Origin: Motacilla alba alba
Lineage: Eukaryota; Chordata; Aves; Passeriformes; Motacillidae
NCBI RefSeq assembly: GCF_015832195.1
Contig: NC_052018.1
Coordinates: 63,673,666 to 63,737,665, forward strand
Direction of reading: 5' to 3'
Length of the DNA stretch: 64,000 nucleotides
The position numbers were made by a program, and so were the translations under genes. This document shows, one piece after another, positions 58,701 to 64,000 of the stretch (positions are counted from its first letter, which is position 1; the number at the start of each line of letters is the position of its first letter). The notes below the pieces were generated by a model. The model ran no database searches. It was not told where the DNA came from and was given only the letters and a program-made list of their open reading frames with translations.

Positions 58701-61700
58701 ATTCATATAGAAACCAAAAGCTCCATTTTATCACTACTTAGAAGTTCTATAATTTACATCCACAAAAAAATCCCAGCATTGTCACAGCTCAGTGAAAAGT
58801 GTCAAACTCTAATGATCAAGGCAAGCTATGGATCACCAGCACAGGGACAGAATAACCCAGCACCATCTGCCTTTGCTCTGAAGGCTGGTGAAGCATGACA
58901 ATTACTCTGCAGGGTCACCCTGACATGCTATGCCTGGTCTTTGCTGCCCACAGTGTAAAACATGCCCTGCTCTGTTGCAAACAACCCATGCTGTCTCTGC
59001 ACAATGCCAGGCCATTTCTGCAATATTCTAGGTTTGGACGTTTTTCGTTTTATTATTTGCATTAATATAAGCAAATCCTGGTGTAAATTAAGAGCAAATT
59101 AAAAAGCAGAGACTTAATAGTGAGATGCATCTTTGCTGCTATACAAACTTGAAGAACTGATAGTATTAAAAATGTTACAGAAATAATCCCTTGGTCTTGA
59201 TTTATTTTATTTTTTAAAGCATTCTGATCTCAACATCTTCAGTGTCCCTCTCTTTCCTATCATGCTATGTATTACATAATCAAATTATCCTCTTCTGTGG
59301 GATATCATGATTTAATAGGAAAATATTTACCCAGTCCTTTGACAAACTTCATAAGGCACATAATATAACTGGTGGCAGCATTGGCAAAGACCTGGATGTT
59401 GTCTGTGTTTAGAAATGCTTCAAAGACATCAAACACCGGAGCCTGGCGTTTCCCTGTGGAGATAACAAGATGAGAACGCTTCCTCACATCCCCTTAAAAA
59501 GAATTTTCCAACCATTTTTCAACAATTTAACTGAATCTGTAGAATCGTTTCTATTCTGGGCAGAGACAGAAACGATCTTTAAAGTAAAACCTTCTCTTGC
59601 TCCTGGGGCAACTCGTGTAACCTTTCATAGGAAGTGACAGAGACTCCCTCCTTTGGCCAGTCTATGACAAATACCAGTTTATGCCTGCTCAAATGGTAAG
59701 AGCAGGTTTCAGCTCTTGAACTCAGGAGCTAATACTTCTGTTTGGTGGAGGTTTCTCTCTAATTTCTGGTTTCGTTTTTGAAAACTGCCAAGATTACATC
59801 AATCATGGAGAAAACTATTCAGACTAGAGAGTAACAAAATAGCCTTGATTTTCCAAAGTAGATTATCGTCTTCAAAAGCTGTGTACACCAGCATTCAGCC
59901 ATCAACCATAAGAGATCTCAATGACAAAGTTTAGAAGGAAAACCACGTCCCTTACATGTGACTTGTCACATTTAAACACACCTTCTAATGGGGCAAAAGA
60001 ACCCAAAAGAAAAAATGGATTTTCCCATATTAACCCATTTCCATACAAGCAAACATCTATGGGAAGGATGCACATTCTTACAGAAATGTGGTCTGTAATA
60101 GCACTAGGAATCTGAAAGCTTTGTGATCAAATGCCTGGACAAGAACTTGCCCAGATTATTACATTAAGCTATCCTGAGGTATAAGAGCAATAGGTTTCAT
60201 ACAATGGGGAAGACAGTTCACAAGAGACATGCTGTTTGGATACAGTTCTTTTTCCAGTAGGACAGTGACAAATGCTCAGCCAAGCTCAGTACCTTTGCAC
60301 TACTGTCTTGCTCAGAGTTATCCAAGTAGGTTTGATGTCTTTCTTTCTCATTCAAATAATTTGTTAGAATGTAGAGGACAAAAGGTCAGAACAGGATGTC
60401 TGCTTTCCTTCCTACTCCAACTATTAAGTCAGATACTTTGGTACAGTTCTGGAGTGTTGTAGTGCCATTGTTCAGTTTGGGCATTTAAATATATTGAGTT
60501 AGTTACTGTAACTCCCAGGGAATCAAAAGCATATTTGAAACAGTGCAGGAAGTCCTTACCCATCGAGTATTCTCCTACAAGGTACTCTTTGACCTCTGAC
60601 TTGCTGCTGCTATGCACTGTTTCCAGGGCACTGAACAGGGGTCTCCATCCTGACTGGATCTGGGTAGAACACATTTCCACCAACTCTCCTATAGAGGTGA
60701 TCACCTGCAGCCAGTGTAGGAAGGGTTAAAAAAAAGAACCAAAAAACAGAACGGATATACAGATGGATCTTCAGAAGGAAAGTTTTTAAACACATTCCTA
60801 GACCTCACTATAAAAATCTTGATTAATTTACTCTTTAAATTTTTTTAGATAGTAGAAAATCTTTATTTAATTGCTTTAAAGCCAGGTCTACTGTCTCTGT
60901 GCTCTGTGACAATACTGGATTAAGTAGGTAGAGCACTCCCAATTCCTTGAAGATGATTAAGGGGCAGCATTCAAAGGGAATTTGGAAAACACTCTCAAGT
61001 GGACCAAGCGCACTCTGGAAACCATTCTTATGGGCATGGAGACCAGATCCAGACACGTTGATCAGAGCTAACTTGCCTGGTCTTGGACATCCTCATCACA
61101 CAGCTCCAGCTGCATGATGCGCTCAAAGGGGCGGAAAAGTGCCTCGTTGAAGTGAAAGTGAGAAGGCTCGTTCCAGTCCATCAGCACTTCTGTGAGGATG
61201 TCATGGATGAAGGAGACAGCCTTCTGAGACACATGTCTCTCCTTGTGACAGGCAGCCTGCAGGGCAAGGAGAAGGATTAGACTGCGTCCAAGCAAAAAAT
61301 TTGCTTTTAGTCAGACACTTTCAAGGGAGGTAAGCTCTTCAGGTTACTGAACCTTCAAAACAGCTTCATCACTGATGTGACCAGGGACCCCACTGTAATG
61401 AAAACAGGAGACTACAGCTCTCGAAACAGATGATTGAGACTCTGAGTTGCCTAGAGGTCCACAGATGTATGAAAGTTGGCTGACAATTAAAACACATAGA
61501 GCTAAATATAAATAAATTAAATACTGAAACCCACAGAACTTGTGTGAAATGTTGTCTTTTGCTTGGACTGTATGACCCTTTTTCCCTTTCAAAGGTAGCA
61601 GAGGAGCTGGCTTTATAAGAGAGAAGAAAACCTGCATCCTTTTATAGGAAGAATTGCAAGGATGCAGACCTTGACTGGAATATAAGCAGATGGAGAAGTC

Positions 61701-63275
61701 ACTTAGAGCCCCTTGGGGTGGTTTCAGTTTTTTCACCAGGCACAATTTGCATCATATTCCAGAGGTCCAAAACCCTGTCCCTGCCCATTTCGGTCACTTA
61801 CAAACACACTCCTCGGTGGGAAGATTGCAATATATGACACAGTGTATACAACACAGAGCAGATTTGACAATGTTGAAGGTTGTTATACATTTCAACAGCT
61901 ATCAAGCCTTCTTCATCTTTCTCACTTTGTGCACACATCCCCATTTTTGTCCCCCATTCCTACCTCTACAAGGTGAGGAGCCACCAGGCTCCAGCAGCGC
62001 ATGAGGTGGAGCAACGGGCGGGATTTACTCCTAACAATTCTGAGCATGGCATCACCAAGTCGGAATAAGTGAAGTGCGCTTCTCCTGTCCTGGGTAGATT
62101 TTACTTCACCTACAAGAAAGCATAAGAATAAATGGAAGCTAAGCATGAGCTGCTCCTCCACTCCTAAATGTCTGAACAAGAATTAGAAATTATTGATTAG
62201 GTGACTGATTACTGATCAGTTTTAGTGAGGGCGAGAAAAAGGAAAAAAAACCCCAAAACCAATGTAAAACACAGCCTGTGCCTGTGTAAGTAAAAGGACA
62301 GGAGATGGACCGAAGTTTAAGTTACTAAACATACTTTAGGTGATCACTTTTTTTGCAAACATACAAAAGACAAAGGCTTGGAAAAGTCATGCAGAAAAGT
62401 TAAGCAAGGAGTTAAATAACTGATATTAAGATCCAAAATGGTACTTATGAAAGGTTTTGGTGACATCTACAGGAAAGATAATAAACTGTAAATTATTTAG
62501 CTTGGGTATTTAATTTGTATTTCTTATAAAGCAAAGGATACAAAGAACAGAATGCAAGAAAATGCTTTTCTGTTCCCCAGTCACTAATGTTTGTTATTTC
62601 CTGTTGAAAGGGATTCATCTTCCATTGCTGTTACAACATTTGAAAAGACACTTCATCCTCTCATTTCAAATACACTGGTGCTTTTATTTCTAACAAAAGA
62701 CGTAATCAGGGGACATATCACTTTTAAAATAAAAAATAGCACTTAATTCCTCTATCTTAATTTTAATTTCAGTATTAAAATGACAGTTGATTGACCACTA
62801 CATAACATGAAAAGATGAAATCTATTTATTAAAACTAGAGTAATGAATGTTGAGGTTTGGAGACAAGCAGACCAAAAAAAAACCAAAATCTTGAAGTGCC
62901 ATACCGAGAAAATGACAAAAAATGTGATTATATATTGGCACACAATTAACATCCCCCAAAGTCCAAGAATCAAATTAATGTCCTGTCATGTGCAGGTGTA
63001 GATGTGGTCCCTGTCCAAATAAAGTGCTCAATTTTTTCTGAAGACAAAAAATTGTTCTCACAATTGTAATAAGAAAGATTAGTCCTGTAAACAGTACAAT
63101 TGCATATAAAACAGTCTGTACAGGATCTTCAGGTGATTTACCTGGCATTGCTAGTGAGTAATCAACTGTATCTGTGACTGAATGGAAAAGCTGGGCCTGA
63201 GAAGCCTTCTTGAGCTGGTAAAGGAAGCCTGCCAATGCCGTCAAGTTTAACTTGTCAGCAGCATCTTCAAAAAGC
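34593..63275 (-). CDS. ARFGEF3: ARFGEF3 (BIG3) C-terminal half, 15 exons
   Basis: Exons, in transcript order: 63275-63142, 62109-61964, 61256-61077, 60704-60560, 59453-59331, 57185-57082, 55713-55569, 44767-44639, 44106-43930, 43381-43267, 42502-42400, 41880-41749, 39591-39461, 36707-35477, 34784-34593. All junction phases agree, and together they encode 1,061 residues after one leading base. The sequence follows the human protein, as I remember it, block by block to its end (R-V-Y-D-I-I). BIG3 is a very large Sec7-family protein; its Sec7-like domain (outside this window) is thought not to be an active ARF exchange factor. In published work it restrains insulin-granule biogenesis and, in breast cancer cells, holds prohibitin 2. 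The part here is the alpha-helical HDS-type C-terminal region. Introns are 0.4-2.8 kb except the 10.8-kb one holding the ERV. Confidence 0.95.
35477..36707 (-). CDS. ARFGEF3: ARFGEF3 large penultimate exon (410 codons)
   Basis: 1,231 nt, from acceptor ACCAAG|TATTCC (phase 2 in) to donor ATACAG|GTAGGA (phase 0 out). It encodes window residues 589-998. First comes a helical part with S-L-L-S-H-Q-V-L-L-Q-N and G-F-L-R-Y-I-S-M-Q-N. An acidic stretch follows (S-T-D-S-S-Q-Q then S-S-E-D-E-D-I-F-E-E), then P-P-R-G-K-E-K-R-Q-W-R, and a low-complexity Ser/Thr/Pro region. Next are a K-K-E-W-W segment, a basic Y-K-K-R-K-Q-Q-Q, and a serine-rich R-S-G-S-T-V-S-S-L-S end. The disordered charged middle is likely a regulatory linker. 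The open frame continues past the donor for another 40 codons and past the acceptor; those parts are intron. Confidence 0.96.
36708..39460 (-). other. ARFGEF3 intron, 2.75 kb
   Basis: Donor at 39460-39459 and acceptor AG at 36709-36708. Nothing else recognisable: no repeat body, no RNA gene, and short open frames only. Confidence 0.75.
39461..39591 (-). CDS. ARFGEF3: ARFGEF3 exon, window residues 545-588
   Basis: Acceptor TTTCTAG|GTCTTT, donor GAGAAG|GTAAAA; 131 nt, phase 0 in, phase 2 out. It encodes V-F-M-L-E-T-Q-C-S-P-K-T-P, then an H-A-Q-S-C-V-L-I-I-D-L-P-P-D segment and K-P-N-G-H. Compared with the remembered human protein there is a small insertion (S-N-K-E-G) after K-T-P. The exon was found by reading the frame between splice sites; no long open frame marks it. 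Confidence 0.93.
40020..40640 (-). mobile_element. Avian LTR (solo, ERVL-like family), reverse orientation
   Basis: The reverse complement has the common bird LTR blocks 'ttggttgggatggagttaat', 'aatgttgataacatactgat' and 'gtgcttacactaggtcaagg', and ends near 'tatttagttgctgtctgtgg'. An A-rich stretch (40222-40258) and AATAAA-like hexamers lie inside. No internal coding region is attached, so it appears to be a solo LTR within an ARFGEF3 intron, in sense with the gene. The exact ends and family name are uncertain; I assign it from remembered sequence blocks. Confidence 0.7.
41749..41880 (-). CDS. ARFGEF3: ARFGEF3 exon, window residues 501-544
   Basis: Acceptor CTATAG|AACCTG, donor CAGCAG|GTACTG; 132 nt, phase 0 at both ends, 44 codons. 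It contains F-H-S-G-T-E-S-F-S-G, a Ser/Pro stretch, and A-E-A-E-Y-W-R-I-R-A-M-A-Q-Q. The frame stays open past the donor, which would add unrelated residues if the intron were retained. Confidence 0.95.
42400..42502 (-). CDS. ARFGEF3: ARFGEF3 exon, window residues 466-500
   Basis: Acceptor TTGCAG|GTATGT, donor GTAAAG|GTAAAA; 103 nt, phase 2 in (completing an Arg codon), phase 0 out. It encodes Y-V-L-V-T-A-G-P-V-F-T-E-E-M-W-R-L-A-C-C-A-L-Q-D-A-F, a helical block nearly identical to human. Confidence 0.95.
42570..42728 (+). mobile_element. CR1 LINE 3' end
   Basis: The plus strand reads 'ctggatggggctttgagcaa', 'tggtctagtggaaagtgtct' and 'gatcctttccaacacaaacc', ending with 'attctatgaatctatga', a good CR1 3' end with the expected short terminal repeat. 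It lies in an ARFGEF3 intron, antisense to the gene, only about 70 bp from an exon. Confidence 0.88.
43267..43381 (-). CDS. ARFGEF3: ARFGEF3 exon, window residues 428-466
   Basis: Acceptor CTTATAG|ATATTG, donor ATCAG|GTAACC; 115 nt, phase 1 in, phase 2 out. It encodes I-G-Y-E-N-M-I-N-T-M-L-K-D-L-F, then L-V-A-C-V-A-E-P-T-E and a V-G-C-S-C-I-R end matching the remembered human protein. Confidence 0.94.
43930..44106 (-). CDS. ARFGEF3: ARFGEF3 exon, window residues 369-428
   Basis: Acceptor TTTTAAG|GACCGG, donor CTCAG|GTATGT; 177 nt, phase 1 at both ends. It encodes G-F-G-I-Y-A-V-V-H-L-L-L-P, a W-L-H-R-S-H-G-D-H-S-Y-W-D segment and H-A-I-G-L-S-S-E-L-V-V-E-H-I-Q. Conserved helices of the HDS-type C-terminal region. 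The ARFGEF3 reading lacks a long open frame here and was found from splice signals. Confidence 0.94.
44639..44767 (-). CDS. ARFGEF3: ARFGEF3 exon, window residues 326-369
   Basis: Acceptor CTTGTAG|GCCTTA, donor CACCTG|GTAATG; 129 nt, phase 1 at both ends. It encodes L-I-N-V-W-V-I-L-L-E-E-L, then S-N-C-P-R-Q-H-Q-P-P-T-L-D-L-L-F-E-L-L-R-D-V. It joins directly to the exon at 55713-55569 across the ERV-bearing intron; the phase and the human order (D-D-D-T-G then L-I) show that no exon is missing between them. Confidence 0.95.
46642..47268 (+). repeat. ERV 5' LTR
   Basis: Starts TGAAGCAAG and ends GCATCA, 627 bp, matching the 3' LTR along its whole length. AATAAA near 47211-47216 marks the likely R region, leaving about 50 nt to the end as U5. 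No convincing TATAAA is visible in U3. The sequence after the end does not read as a clean tRNA primer-binding site. Minus-strand open frames across both LTRs are the same shadow. Confidence 0.9.
47481..47486 (+). promoter_or_regulatory. Candidate ERV major splice donor
   Basis: TTG|GTAAGT, a full GTAAGT donor consensus, lies about 210 nt after the 5' LTR, where gammaretroviruses usually keep the donor for spliced env RNA. Motif and position only. Confidence 0.5.
47767..47854 (+). repeat. Imperfect direct repeat with TATAAA inside ERV leader
   Basis: The block at 47767-47791 recurs at 47830-47854 (63-nt period), sharing ATCTT, ATCAAAAG/GTCAAAAG and TATA elements. The first copy contains TATAAA at 47788-47793. 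It sits in T-rich DNA about 150 bp upstream of the first accessory unit. Confidence 0.55.
47942..48770 (+). pseudogene. ERV accessory unit 1: leader peptide plus two Cys-rich modules, broken
   Basis: An N-terminal part (about 47942-48180) contains K-W-F-G-L-E-P-H-E and a later D-W-E-L-P segment, with stops and frame changes between. A first Cys-rich module (48247-48480) has H-L-A-W-V-L-L-H-C-x2-C, a W-Y-C, a C-x-W, and later E-I-V-N-L-V-C-x-K-x-H. This part has an open frame to the TAG at 48553. After several stops, a second module (48583-48750) has L-Q-C-G-I-C and further paired cysteines in the same frame. The pattern suggests zinc-binding ribbons. I do not recognise the family. Unit 2 repeats the same order about 850 bp downstream. 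Confidence 0.65.
48820..49029 (+). pseudogene. ERV accessory unit 2, leader peptide with W-F-G-L motif
   Basis: ATG at 48820 opens a frame with T-Q-W-F-G-L-D-P, ending at the TAG at 49027-49029 after L-D-W-E-F-P. Two in-frame stops (48874, 48916) break it. It matches the N-terminal part of unit 1 both in protein (W-F-G-L-x-P-x-E, D-W-E-x-P) and in DNA around the Trp codon (48002 versus 48856, a spacing of 854). Function unknown. Confidence 0.6.
49074..49319 (+). pseudogene. ERV accessory unit 2, first Cys-rich module
   Basis: An open frame to the TAG at 49317-49319, with W-H-C-A-W-V-L-L-Q-C-N-I-C, then Y-C-Y, C-A-L-C-Q-W, and a tail E-I-L-K-L-V-C-P-K-S-H. It aligns with the module at 48247-48480 in unit 1, sharing A-W-V-L-L-x-C-x2-C, the C-x-W step and L-V-C-x-K-x-H. 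The spacing of six or more cysteines and a histidine is typical of small zinc-binding domains. No in-frame ATG is obvious, so expression would need splicing or fusion to the leader peptide. Confidence 0.6.
49352..49609 (+). pseudogene. ERV accessory unit 2, second Cys-rich module
   Basis: ATG at 49352 starts an 85-codon open frame: a C-P-K-G-C-P-C start, then P-W-V-C-F-C-C-V-Q-C, W-Y-R, a basic R-W-R-R-S-R stretch and C-P-L-C. This is the only module with a plain ATG and no internal stop. It corresponds to the second module of unit 1 (48583-48750); their C-x2-C motifs are 853 bp apart. It ends 144 bp before the gag start. It could be a small zinc-binding protein or, less likely, chance cysteines; its agreement with the other modules argues against chance. 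Confidence 0.6.
49753..51433 (+). pseudogene. gag: ERV gag (gammaretrovirus-like), broken
   Basis: ATG at 49753 is followed by Gly (a possible myristoylation site). A matrix-like part runs to 50100, with an in-frame TAG at 49807 and a terminal stop at 50098. A Pro/Ser-rich middle (50200-50560) has several frame changes. The capsid part lies at about 50575-51240, with one more frame change near 50800. A major-homology-like stretch (Q-G-P-S-E then F-L-D-H-L) is at 50969-51010, and one CCHC knuckle (C-x2-C-x4-H-x4-C) at 51314-51355. The single knuckle and capsid style point to gammaretrovirus-like gag. The TGA at 51431 is followed in the same frame by protease. Confidence 0.88.
51434..52105 (+). 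pseudogene. pol: ERV pro-pol remnant with large internal deletion
   Basis: The gag frame continues after its stop into a protease-like start, with L-V-D-M-G-A where the catalytic triplet would be; Met occupies the usual Thr position. A stop and a frame change follow within 50 codons. By about 51690 the reading has moved to an integrase C-terminal style, with basic and aromatic residues around D-Y-V-Y-V-K (about 51880-51900), running on to overlap env. Reverse transcriptase, RNase H and the integrase core are absent. The exact junction cannot be fixed without an intact relative. Confidence 0.7.
52118..54208 (+). pseudogene. env: ERV env, one frame with several stops, short SU and long TM
   Basis: ATG at 52118 is followed by a hydrophobic signal-like segment. 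The same frame can be followed for 696 codons to the TAG at 54206. Stops break it at 52565, 52631, 52868, 53246, 53888, near 53963 and 54089, and also between 53446 and 53636. An R-R-K-R furin-type site at 52838-52849 gives a surface part of about 244 residues and a transmembrane part of about 450. The membrane span is at about 54005-54088, followed by a tail of about 39 residues. Many N-glycosylation sequons are present. I do not see the CX6CC motif of ordinary gammaretroviral envelopes. The envelope class is unassigned. Confidence 0.75.
54231..54245 (+). promoter_or_regulatory. ERV polypurine tract
   Basis: AGAGAAACAGGGGAA immediately before the 3' LTR start TGAAT. This purine run is the expected plus-strand primer site, and it fixes the left end of the 3' LTR. 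Confidence 0.7.
54246..54873 (+). repeat. ERV 3' LTR
   Basis: Starts TGAATCAAG and ends GCACCA, 628 bp, with AATAAA near 54815-54820. It differs from the 5' LTR at about 13 positions, of which 12 are transitions, plus one inserted base. Past its end the host sequence GCTG matches the left flank ACTG at three of four positions. Confidence 0.9.
55569..55713 (-). CDS. ARFGEF3: ARFGEF3 exon, window residues 278-326
   Basis: Acceptor CTCCAAG|TTGTTA, donor CACGG|GTAAGT; 145 nt, phase 0 in, phase 1 out. It encodes L-L-A-K-I-Y-K-M-P-L-K-P-I-F-L-S-G-R-L, then Q-E-Q-S-A-S-S-E-D-G-I-E and L-S-D-F-D-D-D-T. An acidic serine-rich end suggests a phosphorylated linker. Confidence 0.96.
57082..57185 (-). CDS. 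ARFGEF3: ARFGEF3 exon, window residues 243-277
   Basis: Acceptor TCCCCAG|GGGAAG, donor TCCCAG|GTATGA; 104 nt, phase 1 in, phase 0 out. It encodes E-V-D-C-K-E-M-G-D-C, a Ser/Gly/Pro linker, and D-L-C-L-P-A-L-D-Y-L-R-R-C-S-Q, matching the remembered human order. It is not in the frame of the long open frame here and was found by searching for the expected Leu-Arg-Arg-Cys-Ser-Gln end. Confidence 0.94.
57186..59330 (-). other. ARFGEF3 intron, 2.1 kb
   Basis: Donor at 59330-59329 and acceptor AG at 57187-57186. A 16-nt direct repeat (CATCTCTGTGAATTAA) occurs twice near 58657 and 58685. Otherwise nothing recognisable. Confidence 0.7.
59331..59453 (-). CDS. ARFGEF3: ARFGEF3 exon, window residues 202-243
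   Basis: Acceptor TCCACAG|GGAAAC, donor GACTGG|GTAAAT; 123 nt, phase 1 at both ends. It encodes Q-A-P-V-F-D-V-F-E-A-F-L-N-T-D-N-I-Q-V-F-A-N-A-A and C-L-M-K-F-V-K-G-L. The sequence is nearly invariant against human, with K-R where human, as I recall it, has K-G. Confidence 0.95.
60560..60704 (-). CDS. ARFGEF3: ARFGEF3 exon, window residues 154-202
   Basis: Acceptor CTGCAG|GTGATC, donor GATGG|GTAAGG; 145 nt, phase 0 in, phase 1 out. It encodes V-I-T-S-I-G-E-L-V-E-M-C-S-T-Q-I-Q-S-G-W and K-E-Y-L-V-G-E-Y-S-M. This block matches the HDS-type helical repeats of large Sec7-family GEFs (S-G-W-R-P-L-F is typical of the family). Confidence 0.95.
61077..61256 (-). CDS. ARFGEF3: ARFGEF3 exon with a GC splice donor, window residues 94-153
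   Basis: Acceptor CTGCAG|GCTGCC, 180 nt, phase 0 at both ends. It encodes A-A-C-H-K-E-R-H-V-S-Q-K-A-V-S-F-I-H-D-I-L-T-E-V-L, then E-P-S-H-F-H-F-N-E-A-L-F-R-P-F-E and L-C-D-E-D-V-Q-D-Q. The donor is CAG|GCAAGT, a GC donor in its best consensus form; no GT lies at the position needed to keep the frame with the next exon. Confidence 0.95.
61964..62109 (-). CDS. ARFGEF3: ARFGEF3 exon, window residues 45-93
   Basis: Acceptor CTTGTAG|GTGAAG, donor GTAGAG|GTAGGA; 146 nt, phase 1 in, phase 0 out. It encodes E-V-K-S-T-Q-D-R-R-S-A-L-H-L-F-R-L-G-D-A-M and M-R-C-W-S-L-V-A-P-H-L-V-E, matching the remembered human block closely. Confidence 0.95.
63142..63275 (-). CDS. ARFGEF3: ARFGEF3 exon, first in window
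   Basis: Acceptor CCTACAG|GCTTTT, donor TGCCAG|GTAAAT; 134 nt, phase 2 in, phase 1 out. It encodes L-F-E-D-A-A-D-K-L-N-L-T, G-F-L-Y-Q-L-K-K-A-S-Q and H-S-V-T-D-T-V-D-Y-S-L-A-M-P. The frame remains open past the donor and gives a hydrophobic stretch that is intron. Exons 5' of this lie outside the window. Confidence 0.95.
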
Positions 63276-63761
63276 CTGTAGGTAAAGAACAGAATCTAAT
63301 GAAAAATTCATGAGATGCAGACTTAAATTTGTATGTAAGAGGAAAACTCCTGTCTGTTTGTGGCTTCTATACATTAGCTCTTGTGACACATTGGTTATTG
63401 AGGGCTTTTTCATTTATACAGTGCCGCAGCAACACTTTGATCTAGAAGCTTTATTAATGGGAGGGGGGAAAGCAGGTTGCTATGGGATCAACCAGAACCC
63501 TTTCAAGATTCAACTACAGTGCTAAAACAGAAAGTGACTTTTTCAAATTACATTAATGCTATAAACCAGTCATGAACCAGTAATCAAAAAACCAGTTGAA
63601 ACATGCCTCGCCCTCACAACATATATCATCATAACTTCACTGACTTTAGGGTTACACCAGTTTGCTCCATCTGAAGTTATCAACCCTGACTTGAAAAATA
63701 AATTAATCCAAGTCTTAAACCTAAGGTTACTATACCTAAATTGCTAGTTTGGAATATTTTG

Positions 63762-63850
63762 CTGAATTTGGCTGGGGTAGAGTCAAATTTTTTAACAGTG
63801 GCTAGTATGGGGTATGTTTTGGCTAAGAGTGACAAATACAAGCAAGAGTT
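63762..63850 (+). mobile_element. Fragment of the same avian LTR family as at 40.0-40.6 kb
   Basis: The plus strand reads 'tttggctggggtagagtcaa' then 'tggctagtatggggtatgtt', the same opening blocks as the reverse-oriented LTR at 40020-40640. Only the first 90 bp or so are recognisable, so it is a decayed fragment in the ARFGEF3 intron. Confidence 0.6.
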
Positions 63851-64000
63851 GTTATTTTCAGCTGCAATGGGTTCCTAATATTTAACAGTTAAAATCTGTA
63901 CACATAAAACAGTAAGTGTGGTTACATTGGAGGGAAGCTCCACAGAGATTACAGTGAAATTTCATATGGTGCAAACAGAAAAAAATTGATAAAATTATAA

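Overview
The window looks like bird nuclear DNA, probably a songbird or near relative. The evidence is two recognisable vertebrate genes with spliced exons and AT-rich introns, CR1 LINE 3' ends written in the usual avian form, an avian LTR family, and a gammaretrovirus-like endogenous retrovirus (ERV). There are no bacterial-type gene arrays. Both genes lie on the minus strand.

Right half (about 27.7-63.3 kb): the C-terminal half of ARFGEF3 (BIG3, KIAA1244). I could place 15 exons with splice junctions. Every phase agrees, giving one continuous 1,061-residue reading from a first partial codon at 63275 to the stop at 34593. One intron has a GC donor (61076-61075). The 3' UTR probably runs to tandem AATAAA signals near 27.7 kb and contains a striking 26-bp hairpin at 29539-29598. 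Upstream exons, including the Sec7-like region, lie beyond the right edge.

Inside the 10.8-kb ARFGEF3 intron at 44768-55568 sits an 8.2-kb ERV (46642-54873) in antisense orientation to the gene. Its LTRs differ by about 13 substitutions in 627 bp, and the 4-bp flanks differ at one position. It has a broken gag with one CCHC knuckle, a pol with nearly everything between protease and the integrase tail missing, and a broken env in a single frame with a short surface part and an unusually long transmembrane part. Between the 5' LTR and gag there is about 2.4 kb of extra sequence. It holds two diverged tandem copies of a unit of about 0.85 kb, each with a WFGL-type leader peptide and two Cys-rich (zinc-ribbon-like) modules. 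I do not recognise this accessory region, and it is the best candidate for something undescribed in the window.

Left half: SMIM28 (coding exon 1 at 16552-16662, exon 2 at 9795-10193), a single-pass membrane protein with a duplicated proline-tyrosine motif at its C-terminus. The flanks (1-9.2 kb and 17.1-27.7 kb) show no gene I can support. They carry CR1 fragments, homopolymer tracts and one perfect 14-bp inverted repeat. No function links the two genes apart from being neighbours; from memory, the human region (6q23) also holds ARFGEF3 and SMIM28 close together.
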